DNA of 64,000 nucleotides from Guptibacillus hwajinpoensis (GCF_020524165.1 NZ_JAIVKU010000005.1:496001-560000); one strand, 5' to 3'. Positions 42,987 through 52,900 are shown, numbered from the stretch's first letter. The notes: generated by a model from the letters alone, not told the origin. A program made the numbers and translations.

Positions 42987-44780
42987 TTACTGTATCAGTT
43001 GCTGATCAAAGAAATTTAAAATCTTTTTATACACATTGATTTCATTTTCTTTCTTCGAAAAGCCATGTCCTTCATCTTCTAGGACCATATATTCGACTTG
43101 TGCTCCTTCTTTCTTTAATGCTTCAACGATCTGATCGGACTCAGCTTTAACGACCCTCGGATCATTGGCACCCTGAATAACAAGCATCGGTTTATTCATC
43201 CCTTTTAAATAGGTGATCGGGGAATCTTCCGTTAATTTATCTTTATGTTCAACTGGGTCTCCTACGAATTTTGTTACAGACGGTTTCCAATGATCCGGGA
43301 CACTATCAATGAATGAAAAGAGATTTCCTGGACCAAAAATGTCAACGACAGCTTTATATAGCTCAGAATGACGACCGTGGAGTAACAAAGCCATATAGCC
43401 GCCATAACTACCACCGATTAAAAGCACCTTATCTGAATCAACATAGTCATTTGCGACCAACCACTCGATTCCCTTTACATTATCAAGGCGCGGCCCAAAG
43501 CCCCAATCTTGCTCGACCATTTTCATAAATTCCAGGCCATAACCAGTCGATCCTCTGAAATTTGGAGCAAAGATGGAATAGCCGCGATGTAACAAGAATT
43601 GATAGAGCGACCAGTACATCTTCCGTTCCGCCGATTGTGGCCCGCCATGCGGCCAATGGATCACATGGCCATTTGATTCACGTGCCCGATAGAACAATCC
43701 TTCAATTTCAAGCCCGTCATATGAGGGATACCGAATCACTTCTGGCTCAACCAATCGATCTTCAGAAATTCCCGGTACCACGTTATTCGTAAGTTTTTCC
43801 CATTCATCTCCGTCCTGAGTTTGGAAATAGATATTTGCGGGACTAGTTGAGCGATCGCCAAGGACATATAGATTTCCTTTTTCCGAAATCGCCAACTTAT
43901 CAATAAGGTTCACTGGGATTTTTTTAAGGTTGTACTCTTCCCTACTTAAGTCATACACAAAAAGACGATCTTCCACTCCGCTTGTACTTACGAGATACAA
44001 ACGGTTATTTTCTTTGTCTGCCTTCAAGGATGTAAGATTCTCTTTTTCGAGTTCCAATACTTTGGAGAAATGTTTTGTATGTATATTGAACTTCGCAAGA
44101 TAGGAATCATTCGATTCAAAGTTCGTTGTAAAATAAACGTTATCATCTCCGAGAAAAATAGCTTCATAGACCATGAATTCTTTCTCACTTGGTGGGGTTA
44201 AAGAGAAATCCTCTCCATTACTCCGTATAAAGACTGGTGTATGGGTGTTCGAGTAATGCTTTGTGTAAATAAAATTCTCTTCATCTTCACTGACGGCGAT
44301 CATCTCAATAGGGCCTTCGCTTCCCTCTATCAATGTCGTCACCTCTTCCGTTTCAAGGTTATAGCAATAACCATTAAGGTAAGTAGGATTCCCCTTCGAA
44401 GATGTGTAATACAGGCGTTTCCCATCTTCCGAAAGACTGCTAAAATAATGCTTTTCTCCCTCTTCTTCACAGATTGGAAGCAACGTGCCACCGCGGGGCT
44501 GCAGAGCATATAACTGGATATTTTCATCTCCATCCCGGTCGAATCCTACAATAAGAAATTCGCCTTTCTGATCATAATGAAGGAAATGACTTCTCTGATT
44601 TCGAAACGTCATGGGATACGGGTACATGTTCGGTAAGTCCATTCCCCATAAATTAAAACGACCATTAATGTTCGTAGTGATGACAAGCTGTTTTTCATCA
44701 GGGCTGATGACAAAGTCAGTGATATCGAGAGTTTGAAAGAATTGCTCCACATCTGGTTTTTGAAAATTCAACAGTTCCAT
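42987..44780 (-). CDS. S9 family serine peptidase (prolyl oligopeptidase type)
   Basis: 597 residues: an N-terminal seven-bladed propeller (about 10-330) and a C-terminal alpha/beta hydrolase with nucleophile GGSYGGYM (about 440), acid in GANDPRV and histidine in EDEGHGFSKKEN. Acylaminoacyl-peptidase or dipeptidyl-peptidase-like, cytoplasmic, degrading short peptides. GAGG site before the ATG at 44780. Monocistronic. Confidence 0.92.
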   Translation of the reverse strand: MELLNFQKPDVEQFFQTLDITDFVISPDEKQLVITTNINGRFNLWGMDLPNMYPYPMTFRNQRSHFLHYDQKGEFLIVGFDRDGDENIQLYALQPRGGTLLPICEEEGEKHYFSSLSEDGKRLYYTSSKGNPTYLNGYCYNLETEEVTTLIEGSEGPIEMIAVSEDEENFIYTKHYSNTHTPVFIRSNGEDFSLTPPSEKEFMVYEAIFLGDDNVYFTTNFESNDSYLAKFNIHTKHFSKVLELEKENLTSLKADKENNRLYLVSTSGVEDRLFVYDLSREEYNLKKIPVNLIDKLAISEKGNLYVLGDRSTSPANIYFQTQDGDEWEKLTNNVVPGISEDRLVEPEVIRYPSYDGLEIEGLFYRARESNGHVIHWPHGGPQSAERKMYWSLYQFLLHRGYSIFAPNFRGSTGYGLEFMKMVEQDWGFGPRLDNVKGIEWLVANDYVDSDKVLLIGGSYGGYMALLLHGRHSELYKAVVDIFGPGNLFSFIDSVPDHWKPSVTKFVGDPVEHKDKLTEDSPITYLKGMNKPMLVIQGANDPRVVKAESDQIVEALKKEGAQVEYMVLEDEGHGFSKKENEINVYKKILNFFDQQLIQ

Positions 44781-44871
44781 CCTCCTAAAAAAATACTATT
44801 CCCTTACTTCTTCGATAAAAGGTAATATTCTCCTTTTCAAAGCGATATCAATGTCGGTTCAAAAAGAAACA

Positions 44872-44900
44872 AGCGCAATTCCTTTATCAAGAATTGCGCT
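44872..44900 (-). terminator. terminator of the ABC-F gene
   Basis: Arms AGCGCAATTC and GAATTGCGCT around 9 nt; the minus strand continues with a T-rich tract. Confidence 0.8.
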
Positions 44901-44908
44901 CAGCAGCA

Positions 44909-46618
44909 TTAGCTGTTCCATTTTCTTTTTAAATCCATCAATTTCATTAGCTCTTTATCGATCGATTCATATTCCTCCGTACCTGCTGACAAGTAACTGA
45001 TTTTGCCTAGGAGCTCTGTCATTTTGGTTTCAAGGACGGCTAGTTCTTGCCTTACATTTTCGTTTCCTGTCACCTTCTTCTTTTTTTGTTCTTCATACTC
45101 CTTAATCCCTACTTCCACCCGCTTCATTTGCCCCTTTTCGATCACTAATAATTTCGTACACAGTTTTTCAATGAAGTATCTGTCGTGTGAAACGATCAAC
45201 AGCGTACCTGTATACGTATTTAGCGTCCTTTCTAGCTCTTCCCTGCTCGGCAGATCGAGATGGTTAGTCGGTTCATCCAGGATTAAGAAGTCATATTCCA
45301 TTAGAATCATATGGATCAGCTTTATTCGCGTACGCTCTCCAAGGCTCAATTGAGAAATGGGTTTCCCTAGGATTCCTTGCTGAATGCCCATATTGGAAAG
45401 AAGTGTTCTCGCTTTTGTTTCCTGTTGTCGATTCGTTAAGTCTAGGTATTCTAATGGTGTTTTATTGCCTGGTAAGTCCGTTACATCCTGCGTAAGATAC
45501 GCCACTTTAGTCGATTCACTTATCCAAAGCGACCCGTTCGTAAGCTTTTCCTGCTCAAGGAGAATTTTAATAAAGGTTGTTTTTCCCGTACCATTTGATC
45601 CAATCAGTCCAATTCGGTCACCATGCTTGATGTAAAAATGACTTTTATCAAAGAGCAAGTGATCCCCAAATTGCTTCTTGATCCCCTTTGCTTCAAGAAT
45701 TCTCTTGCCACGTTTCGCTCCTGATTCAAAGTGAAAAGAGACCGTTTTCTCTTCTTTAGGCTTTTCTACCCCATCTTTCTTAAGCTCTAGATTTAAGCGT
45801 TTCAGCTTCGATTTTATCTGGTTATCCTTTTTCTTAGCCTTCGCTCTTTCGAACTCCCGCAATCCCATTTGACGATTTTCCGAATTGGATCCTCCTTTTC
45901 CAGCTTCACGATGCCCCTTAGCCGACCAGTCTTTCAAGGTGTTGATTTGCTGTTCAATCATCTCGACCTTACGCTGTTGCTTTTCATAATCACGCTTACT
46001 TTGCTCGTATCTTTTCTGTTTTTCATTTCGATAGAACGAATAATTCCCTTCATAGATTGATAATTTTCCAGATTCCAATTCAAATATTTTTGTCACGGTT
46101 TCATCTAAAAAATACCGGTCATGTGAAATGATGATGGCAGCACCCGAATAATTTCTCACCTCTTCACTTAGCCACTTAACCCCATGCATATCCAGGTGAT
46201 TTGTTGGTTCATCTAAGATCAAAAACTCTGGAGAACTTGCCCAGATCTTCGCTAAAGACAATTTCAGTTTTTCGCCACCACTTAAATGTTGTAGATTCTC
46301 CTGCTCCCATCTCTCTTTCTGAAACCCTAGTTTTTTACTTTGTTCCAATAACCTTTCCCCGAAAAGTTCAGCATCAACAGCCAGGTAATTATCTGTTGAT
46401 TGAGGCAAGTAGCCAATATTCACACGGGGAACAGTGACAGAACCATTATCTGGTTCAATCCTTTTCATCAGAATATTGACGAGAGTTGATTTTCCAGCCC
46501 CATTCCAGCCAACTAAACCAATCTTTTCACCATTTCGTATCTCAAAGCTAACGTCACTTAAAATTTTCCGTTCGCCAAAACTTTTCTGCAGTTCTTTCAC
46601 TTGTATCACTCGAGCCAT
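44909..46618 (-). CDS. ABC-F family ATPase, probable ribosome-protection protein
   Basis: 569 residues without membrane helices: two ABC domains with Walker A GWNGAGKST and GSNGTGKTT, signatures LSGGEKLKLS and LSLGERTRIK, and Walker B LILDEPTNHLD twice. A long basic linker (about 180-300, KGHREAGKGGSN) would reach into the ribosomal P-site region, as in Vga/VmlR/Msr proteins that release macrolide, lincosamide or pleuromutilin drugs. The ATG at 46618 follows AGAGGTG. The structured leader upstream supports antibiotic-inducible expression. Drug range cannot be read from sequence. Confidence 0.9.
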   Translation of the reverse strand: MARVIQVKELQKSFGERKILSDVSFEIRNGEKIGLVGWNGAGKSTLVNILMKRIEPDNGSVTVPRVNIGYLPQSTDNYLAVDAELFGERLLEQSKKLGFQKERWEQENLQHLSGGEKLKLSLAKIWASSPEFLILDEPTNHLDMHGVKWLSEEVRNYSGAAIIISHDRYFLDETVTKIFELESGKLSIYEGNYSFYRNEKQKRYEQSKRDYEKQQRKVEMIEQQINTLKDWSAKGHREAGKGGSNSENRQMGLREFERAKAKKKDNQIKSKLKRLNLELKKDGVEKPKEEKTVSFHFESGAKRGKRILEAKGIKKQFGDHLLFDKSHFYIKHGDRIGLIGSNGTGKTTFIKILLEQEKLTNGSLWISESTKVAYLTQDVTDLPGNKTPLEYLDLTNRQQETKARTLLSNMGIQQGILGKPISQLSLGERTRIKLIHMILMEYDFLILDEPTNHLDLPSREELERTLNTYTGTLLIVSHDRYFIEKLCTKLLVIEKGQMKRVEVGIKEYEEQKKKKVTGNENVRQELAVLETKMTELLGKISYLSAGTEEYESIDKELMKLMDLKRKWNS

Positions 46619-46644
46619 GCATGTCACCTCTTACTAAATTTTAT

Positions 46645-46755
46645 TGAGAGGCTTATCGAACACAAATAAACCTCTCCAAGAATCCTGAAGAGGTTTTAGC
46701 TAATCCCATATCAAATAGCATGCAAACGCTTAAACAAATAATGAAATAGACGCAA
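46645..46755 (-). promoter_or_regulatory. attenuator-like leader with short upstream ORF before the ABC-F gene
   Basis: AAAGGAG precedes a TTG at 46755 that opens a 14-codon frame MRLFHYLFKRLHAI (46711-46755). Downstream, AAACCTCT (46667-46674) can pair with AGAGGTTT (46689-46696), giving a terminator-like hairpin followed by UUUAUUU, or its CCTCTC part (46670-46675) can pair with GAGAGG (46645-46650). The two hairpins are mutually exclusive, the design of translational attenuators of ribosome-protection genes. Confidence 0.6.
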
Positions 46756-47002
46756 AACGCGTCTCCTTTTATTTGAAAAAGGTACATGATGAATGATCCC
46801 TATTTGGACAGACTAATCCTATTTTCCAGGTTCTCATTTTTATGAAAATATGAGTTTGATCCCGTTTAAATAAGATTAATTCCACATCCGCTAAGTACCA
46901 TTCCTTTCCACCTTTTTCTTACATATTTAGTATATTCATCGAGGTTACCGATGTCAATAAGGATCATTGCGCCGTACAAATTAGTATGATCGAATGAATT
47001 CC

Positions 47003-47911
47003 TTAAATAGACCTCAGTGTTGCTGCATGATTTTTCAACGTTTTTAGGAAACGTTGCGCTGCTGGAGTGAGAGAAGATTCGCTTTCCAAACTAACGAGGG
47101 CAACCCATCTAGATAGTTCTGGCATGTCCACAGGCATAAGTCTCGTTAGTGTCCCATTCGTTATTAGATCTTGAACGAGTAATTCGGTCAAAAGAGCTAC
47201 ACCACTTCCTGAACGAACAAAGTCAAGAGCTGTAGGTGGAGGAAGTTCAAGACGATCCATGCCAAATGTCATATAAGATTTTTGCCAATGTTTACTCTCA
47301 TCGCTCCAATCAGTCAGAATATAAGGACCGCTATGTGCAAAAACCTCCTCTATTGTATAGGTTCCATCTTTTAATCCACTTAATTTATGGTGCTTATGAG
47401 TCACTAGTATAAGTGGTTCCTTCATCAAATGAAGCGTTTTTAAATCACTATTAAAAAAGGGATGAGTAATCAGTCCCATTTTAATAAACCCATCATAGAG
47501 CATCTCAATAATTTGTTGATTATGACCTGTATGGATGACCAAATCAATTTCGGGATAATTCTCATGCATATCAACTATTGTTGAAGTAAATAGCCCTGAT
47601 GTAAATGTAGGTAATGTTCCTATTTTTACTTCTCCTCGTTTTCCTTCTTTAATGGATTGAGCTCTTTCTAGCCCCTTTCCTAACACTTCTAATGCTTGAC
47701 TTGCATATGGTAGAAACCCCTGCCCCAGGTCTGTCAGTTCCATATGTTTTCCGACGCGATGAAACAAGGATCCTCCAACACTCTTTTCCAGCTCTTTTAT
47801 TCGTAAACTGATGGTTGGTTGCGATACGTTTAAATATCTCGAAGCTTTGCTAAAAGAACCTAAACGAACGACCAATTCAAAAGCTTTTAGCTGATTAATT
47901 TCCAATGCCAT
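47003..47911 (-). CDS. LysR family transcriptional regulator
   Basis: 302 residues: N-terminal winged helix FSKASRYLNVSQPTISLRIKELE and a C-terminal two-lobed effector domain. Divergent from the methyltransferase at 48016, with about 100 bp between; by family habit it may regulate that gene and itself. Effector unknown. Confidence 0.92.
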   Translation of the reverse strand: MALEINQLKAFELVVRLGSFSKASRYLNVSQPTISLRIKELEKSVGGSLFHRVGKHMELTDLGQGFLPYASQALEVLGKGLERAQSIKEGKRGEVKIGTLPTFTSGLFTSTIVDMHENYPEIDLVIHTGHNQQIIEMLYDGFIKMGLITHPFFNSDLKTLHLMKEPLILVTHKHHKLSGLKDGTYTIEEVFAHSGPYILTDWSDESKHWQKSYMTFGMDRLELPPPTALDFVRSGSGVALLTELLVQDLITNGTLTRLMPVDMPELSRWVALVSLESESSLTPAAQRFLKTLKNHAATLRSI

Positions 47912-48015
47912 ATCACTTCCATAAAAATAATTAATAGTAACTATAACTTATATTAGATTGTTTAATCGATTTATTCTACTTATACTTTTAACGTATAAAA
48001 GAAAGGCGGTGCCCA

Positions 48016-48663
48016 ATGAATTTTTTAAAACGGATGGCAAGCACGATTGAACAACAGTACCAACATCCCAAAGGATTGTTAGGATGGTACATTGGTGAAA
48101 AAATGATACGACAACACAAGCCAGAAACGATTTGGTCCATTACATTATTAAATCTCCAAAAAGATGAAGACATCTTGGAGATTGGATGTGGTGCAGGGTA
48201 TGCGATGAAACGTTTAGTAAACGAACCTTCCGTTCACAAAGTAATCGGTTTGGATCTTTCTAAGACGCTCCTTCACTCTGCATCGACCCGAAACAAACTA
48301 GCAATAAGAAATAAAAGAGCTCAAGTTATCCATGGAAACGTTCATCAATTACCTTTTAAAGATAAACAGTTTTCTAAAGTATTTAGTGTCCATTCTGTTT
48401 ACTTCTGGGAAAACTTATCTCAAGCACTGTCAGAAATATCTAGAGTCCTTAAACCAAATGGAGCTGTTTCACTAACGCTTAGCGACGGAAAAAATGGAGA
48501 GTCGTGGGATAATGTGAAGAACATGATTGAGAATGAGCTCATTCCACTTATGAAACAGATGGAATTTACAAATATAAAAATGTTGAAGGGGCCAGATTCT
48601 AGAGGTTACCATACAGTAGCCATCACTGGAGAGCTCTTAATTAAAATGGATGTGATAGAATGA
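48016..48663 (+). CDS. class I SAM-dependent methyltransferase
   Basis: 215 residues, Methyltransf_11 type. SAM-binding motif I is DILEIGCGAGYAM (about 53-65), followed by VIGLDLS and the post-motif GNVHQLPF. Substrate unknown. It probably forms a transcription unit with the VOC-family gene 29 bp downstream. Confidence 0.9.
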   Translation: MNFLKRMASTIEQQYQHPKGLLGWYIGEKMIRQHKPETIWSITLLNLQKDEDILEIGCGAGYAMKRLVNEPSVHKVIGLDLSKTLLHSASTRNKLAIRNKRAQVIHGNVHQLPFKDKQFSKVFSVHSVYFWENLSQALSEISRVLKPNGAVSLTLSDGKNGESWDNVKNMIENELIPLMKQMEFTNIKMLKGPDSRGYHTVAITGELLIKMDVIE

Positions 48664-48692
48664 TTTTACAATGAAAAGGAGGGGTTGGATTT

Positions 48693-49115
48693 ATGAAGCC
48701 TAGAGTATCTGTCATCACGATTGGCGTAAATGACCTAAACGAAGCGTTACACTTTTATCGAGATGGACTAGGGTTTTCAACTGAAGGAATCGTTGGTGAA
48801 GAGTTCGACCACGGCGCTGTCGCTTTCTTTGATTTGCAACCAGGTCTAAAACTTGCGATCTGGCATCGGAAAGATATAGCACATGAAGCCAAGATAAACG
48901 TTCATCATCCAAGTCCTACTGAGTTTACTCTCGGTCACAACGTCAATAGTAAGACAGAAGTGGATCGTGTAATGGACAAAGCTAAACGGGCAGGTGCCAT
49001 CATTACTGATCCTGCTCACGATACATTTTGGGGAGGGTATTCTGGTCATTTTCAAGATCCAGATGGTCACTTGTGGGAGATTGTATGGAACCCAGATTGG
49101 GATGAAGTAGAATGA
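48693..49115 (+). CDS. VOC family protein (glyoxalase/dioxygenase-like)
   Basis: 140 residues with two beta-alpha-beta-beta-beta modules: ITIGVNDLNEALHFYRDGLGF opens the first and GHFQDPDGHLWEIVWNPD closes the second with a candidate metal-ligand glutamate. AAAGGAGGGG precedes the ATG. Function within the superfamily is undetermined. Confidence 0.9.
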   Translation: MKPRVSVITIGVNDLNEALHFYRDGLGFSTEGIVGEEFDHGAVAFFDLQPGLKLAIWHRKDIAHEAKINVHHPSPTEFTLGHNVNSKTEVDRVMDKAKRAGAIITDPAHDTFWGGYSGHFQDPDGHLWEIVWNPDWDEVE

Positions 49116-49298
49116 GTGTCGATGAAGTATAAATTGATGAACTTTGAAATAATGGAGAGAGATTAATTTTGTCGCAATCGTTAAAAGAAAAGACTTTTCC
49201 TTTTCATTTGTATACGTACGCCATAACCAAACGGTTTTAATATTTGGTACTATTTAGATAAAAATTCCTCATAAAAAAAGAGCCTACCATTGGCAAGC

Positions 49299-49775
49299 TC
49301 AGAGGTTGTTAACGCACTCATATTCCATTTTCATAAACTCAAATGTACTCCCATTTGTATCCTGCATAAACGTGTTCACCTCTTTGAATCCTAACTTTCT
49401 GTATACGTTTATTGCTCTTTGATTAAAGGTCGCAACGGATAATGTTATTTTACTAGGGTTATATTTCTTTTTAATAAAAGCTAAACCCGCATTACTAAAT
49501 TCCAATCCCTTCCCTTTATTCGTAAGGTCAGGGCGCATCCCTAAGCCAATATCATAAGTGAGGTCGTTCACTTTCGTAACACTGAAGAAACCAATTAAGT
49601 CACTATTCTCCATCACTGCAAATTTAGAGTCCCCACGTAGTTCAGGATCGACGAATTCTTGTAAATCTTCTTCATCCGCTTCCATATCATAAAAAGAATA
49701 TTCCCCTTCATAGTGCCAATTGTAGGAAATGTCCTCTGCTTGCTCTTGAGTCATTACTTCAAATTTATAAGTCAT
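49299..49775 (-). CDS. GNAT family N-acetyltransferase
   Basis: 158 residues with acetyl-CoA loop LGMRPDLTNKGKGLEF and NQRAINVYRKLGF. Related to the protein at 27044-27493 (shared NWHYEGEY-type N-terminal motif). Its stop lies in a degenerate hairpin (about 49280-49301) that acts as terminator and loosely resembles the repeat elements found after 52.9 kb. Confidence 0.88.
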   Translation of the reverse strand: MTYKFEVMTQEQAEDISYNWHYEGEYSFYDMEADEEDLQEFVDPELRGDSKFAVMENSDLIGFFSVTKVNDLTYDIGLGMRPDLTNKGKGLEFSNAGLAFIKKKYNPSKITLSVATFNQRAINVYRKLGFKEVNTFMQDTNGSTFEFMKMEYECVNNL

Positions 49776-49814
49776 ACCTATCCCCTTCGTTATATCCTAC
49801 TTCAAAAGATTTCT

Positions 49815-50699
49815 TCAATTCTTAGTTAATTTAAAATAATCCATTGTGGAAGTTTCTTTAAACCCGCACGATTGGTATAGATTTAAAGCCTTCTTATTCT
49901 TCACTGCCACTTGGAGCAAGATTTGTTGAGCTTGATTTTCTCTTAATTCCTTTACTGCGTTCATGAGGATCTCTCTGCCATAACCTTGTCCTCGATATTC
50001 AGGAAGTACTCCCAATCCATAAATACCACCTACACCATTCTGTACTTCAATATGAACTTTACCTATAACCAATTGGTTCCATTCAGCTAGAAAAACATCC
50101 ATCCCGTCCATTGATGCTTCCTCGGGTAACTCTTCCTCTGAATTCATATGAAAATAGATCGTATTTTGTCTTGCAATTTCTTTTGCATCTTGATTTAGAG
50201 CCTTTCTGAAATGGAGGTTTGTCATAGCGGTAGCTTCCCTTGCTTCACCTACTAAATGCATCTCATGTTCTGAGTTCTCATAGTGAGCTCCCGTACTCTT
50301 AATAAATTCAATCCCGGTTGTAGAATTTCGATCACTTAACAAAAGCATCTGTTTCGATTCTCTTTTATTCCACTCATCTTGAACGAATGAAAACAACCGT
50401 TTAAAGACTCCCATTCTCCTGAAATCAGGATGCACCATCCCATTTACTTCTAATGCTTCTGAACCAAATTGACAGATGCCCATATAACCGATCAGTGCGT
50501 GATCATCATAAAACATAAACTCGTTGATTCTATTTTTAACATTTTCGTTATGAGATTGATTTAATTTGTGATCAAGTTCTAGTTTTAACGTGACATCTTC
50601 TTTTTCAAGGCAGCATTCTTTTAATCTAAGAATTTCGTTGTAGTCTTCTTGATTTAAGGAAGGTTTTAGTTTGATAGATGGATGAATGATTGTTTTCAT
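49815..50699 (-). CDS. tandem GNAT-family N-acetyltransferase
   Basis: 294 residues with two GNAT folds. The first has VHPDFRRMGVFKRLF, the second the canonical LGVLPEYRGQGYGREIL and NKKALNLYQSCGF. Transcribed towards the GNAT gene 39 bp downstream, probably as one unit. Substrate unknown. Confidence 0.88.
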   Translation of the reverse strand: MKTIIHPSIKLKPSLNQEDYNEILRLKECCLEKEDVTLKLELDHKLNQSHNENVKNRINEFMFYDDHALIGYMGICQFGSEALEVNGMVHPDFRRMGVFKRLFSFVQDEWNKRESKQMLLLSDRNSTTGIEFIKSTGAHYENSEHEMHLVGEAREATAMTNLHFRKALNQDAKEIARQNTIYFHMNSEEELPEEASMDGMDVFLAEWNQLVIGKVHIEVQNGVGGIYGLGVLPEYRGQGYGREILMNAVKELRENQAQQILLQVAVKNKKALNLYQSCGFKETSTMDYFKLTKN

Positions 50700-50861
50700 T
50701 CTCTTTCGTTTCTCCTCTTTCTTTTAATTTTTCTTTTCAAATTACTTGAGAATTGCTCATGATATTCCAATTATAAAAAGATCAACGCCGACAGAGATAC
50801 GTAAAATATAGGGAATGGGTTTGACCCAGTGTATCGCCTTTCCCAAAATACTAAAAATAGA

Positions 50862-51260
50862 TCAAAAAGCACCATTTTCATTAGGAGAATTGTGAGGTAT
50901 TGGTTGAGCTACATCCCATACTTCAACAATCTGATTACCTTGAAAACGAAAAATATGGACAACCGACATTCCTAGGTCTTCTGGATTTTGTTTGATGTGT
51001 GAGTGAATGACAACACGATCTTCCTCTTCAATCGCACGTTTAACCTCCAATGTTTTGTCAGGATTCTTTAATGCATTCTCTTCCATTGCTATCATCAGTG
51101 AATCTGAATCCCCAGGAAAGAAAGGATTATGATGGCAAAAACCAGGACCTATGTAACTACGAAAAGCTTCCCTCACTTTACCTGAAGAAACAAGTTGTAG
51201 AAAAGAGACTGCTTTTTCTTTATTGGAGTGTGTATCCTGATTTTGTTGTCTTGGACTCAT
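50862..51260 (-). CDS. SnoaL/NTF2-like protein
   Basis: 132 residues, cone-shaped NTF2-like fold: SFLQLVSSGKVREAFRSYIGPGFCHHNPF and VVHIFRFQGNQIVEVWDVAQP are typical of SnoaL-like polyketide-cyclase relatives in Bacillus. The ATG at 51260 follows AAAGGATG at 7 bp; the longer frame to 51335 has no ribosome binding site. Function unknown. Confidence 0.85.
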   Translation of the reverse strand: MSPRQQNQDTHSNKEKAVSFLQLVSSGKVREAFRSYIGPGFCHHNPFFPGDSDSLMIAMEENALKNPDKTLEVKRAIEEEDRVVIHSHIKQNPEDLGMSVVHIFRFQGNQIVEVWDVAQPIPHNSPNENGAF

Positions 51261-52109
51261 TTCGAAACATCCTTTCATTTTGATTCCACACTGTCTAATC
51301 TCACATTTGATATCTGCTACCTCATCTAACTTCAATATGTTATTATCCCAGAACTAAGAAAAAAACATCATTAGTTGATCATCATTTTCACCAGTTTGCA
51401 AACATGTCATCTATCTTATAAAGGTTCTCACCTAACCAGTTCATTTCATTTTGAAACTGAACTTCCTGGTATCTAGCCTTATTAATAGTTGGACGTATCC
51501 ACCAGGGGCACATCGACATCCGCTTATCTAAATTTCAATGTAAAATTAAAAACTGATTTCAGAGGACAATTTAACGTTTTTCCGTCGTTTATCGTCAAGT
51601 CTAGCTTGGATGACTCTTATTCCAACTTATTTTTTGATAATGGCATTACAAACTTACATTATGCCAGTTTGTAACCGTTTACGAATTAACTTTAAAATTC
51701 AATCATTATTACTTTTTTATTAACTAACTAGCAATGACCAGTAGAAATTATCTTTTGCCTCATCGGAATTGTGGCTTCTGTCATGAGGATGCAAAAGAGT
51801 GGTTGAAAACAATCATACCTCCTAAGCTTATCAATAGGTTTATTAACATCTTATTGGCCTAATGCGACTCCAAACGTCATGAACGTTTGCTTGATACCAA
51901 TTATTTCAAAACACCTCTTATAACTCAATCTTTTCTTCCTAAGATAGGTCCTATTTTTTGGGGGATAAGTTATGCTTGATGTTTTTTGTAAATTCAAAAA
52001 GCAACTCCAGATGCATAGCTGAAACATGATAAAATAAAAGGAAATATAAGAATCTTATAGGTTTACGTAAAAAAAAACGGAACTTCGGATCCTAAGGAGT
52101 GGAAAACAT
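51261..52109. other. 850-bp spacer without a convincing gene
   Basis: AT-rich, frequent stops in all frames; short open frames (for example 51489-51674) lack ribosome binding sites. It contains an exact CCAATTATTTCAAAAC at 51897-51912, the left half-element also present at 57466 and 60608, without the GCTCCGAG partner. It may mark an end of the accessory region. Confidence 0.55.
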
Positions 52110-52826
52110 ATGTTGCATAATGATTGGGGGGATTCCAAATCCTCGAAGACGTTTGGAATGAAACTACTGTTAACTTCGGCGGGCGTCAACAATTCCAGTA
52201 TCCACAATACGCTAGTTAACATGCTCACGAAGCCGATCGCTGAATCCAATGCTCTGTGTATCCCTACTGCGATGTACGGACACCCCTGGGTCGGTCCTGG
52301 CATTAAAACTTGGGAGTTCATCAGTGGGAATTCCGATAACCCTTTGGTCGACTTAGGTTGGAAGTCTGTCGGGGTTCTAGAGCTCACCGCGCTGCCAAGC
52401 ATCGACAAAGACCGGTGGGTGCCTCTTGTTCAGGAGGCAGACGTCCTGCTGGTGGCAGGAGGTGACGCCCTCTACCTATCCCATTGGATGAAACAATCCG
52501 GGTTGGCAGACCTCTTGCCATCATTGGATGCCGTCTATGTAGGAATGAGCGCTGGGAGCATGGTGATGGCCCCGAATATCGGTGAAGAATTCGTCGGCTG
52601 GCGTCCGCCCACCGGGGGAGATAAAACACTGGGTTTGGTAGACTTTGCGTTGTTTCCTCACCTAGAACACGAGTCGTTACCGGACAATACCTTGGTTAAT
52701 GCAGAAAAGTGGGCCGACAGCATCTCAGTGCCAGGGTATGCGATTGACGATCAGACAGCCATCAAAGTGACCGATGGGATCGTAGAGGTTGTTTCCGAGG
52801 GGCAATGGAAGTTGTTTACCCCTTAA
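52110..52826 (+). CDS. peptidase S51-like / type 1 glutamine-amidotransferase-fold protein
   Basis: 238 residues of the dipeptidase E/cyanophycinase group. The nucleophile serine is in VGMSAGSM (about 150), preceded by LLVAGGDALYLSHW, and the histidine is in FPHLEHE (about 190). The base composition is visibly more GC-rich than the flanking 10 kb, which suggests separate acquisition. AAGGAG is 10 bp from the ATG. Peptidase E cleaves Asp-Xaa dipeptides; the specificity here is unproven. Confidence 0.87.
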   Translation: MLHNDWGDSKSSKTFGMKLLLTSAGVNNSSIHNTLVNMLTKPIAESNALCIPTAMYGHPWVGPGIKTWEFISGNSDNPLVDLGWKSVGVLELTALPSIDKDRWVPLVQEADVLLVAGGDALYLSHWMKQSGLADLLPSLDAVYVGMSAGSMVMAPNIGEEFVGWRPPTGGDKTLGLVDFALFPHLEHESLPDNTLVNAEKWADSISVPGYAIDDQTAIKVTDGIVEVVSEGQWKLFTP

Positions 52827-52860
52827 CAGTGGCCAATCCATTTGCTCGCGATTTTTTGGA

Positions 52861-52900
52861 AGCCTGATTTTTTCACTTAAATTGAGAAATCAGGCTTTTT
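52861..52900 (+). terminator. terminator of the S51-like gene
   Basis: Arms AGCCTGATTT and AAATCAGGCT around 16 nt, then TTTTT. Confidence 0.9.

Noticed and set aside
46720..46740. CcpA cre site (TGCAAACGCTTAAA)
   Set aside because: Two mismatches to the cre consensus at conserved positions, and located inside the ABC-F leader ORF.
51489..51674. 61-codon plus-strand frame
   Set aside because: No ribosome binding site and no recognisable features in a stop-rich spacer.
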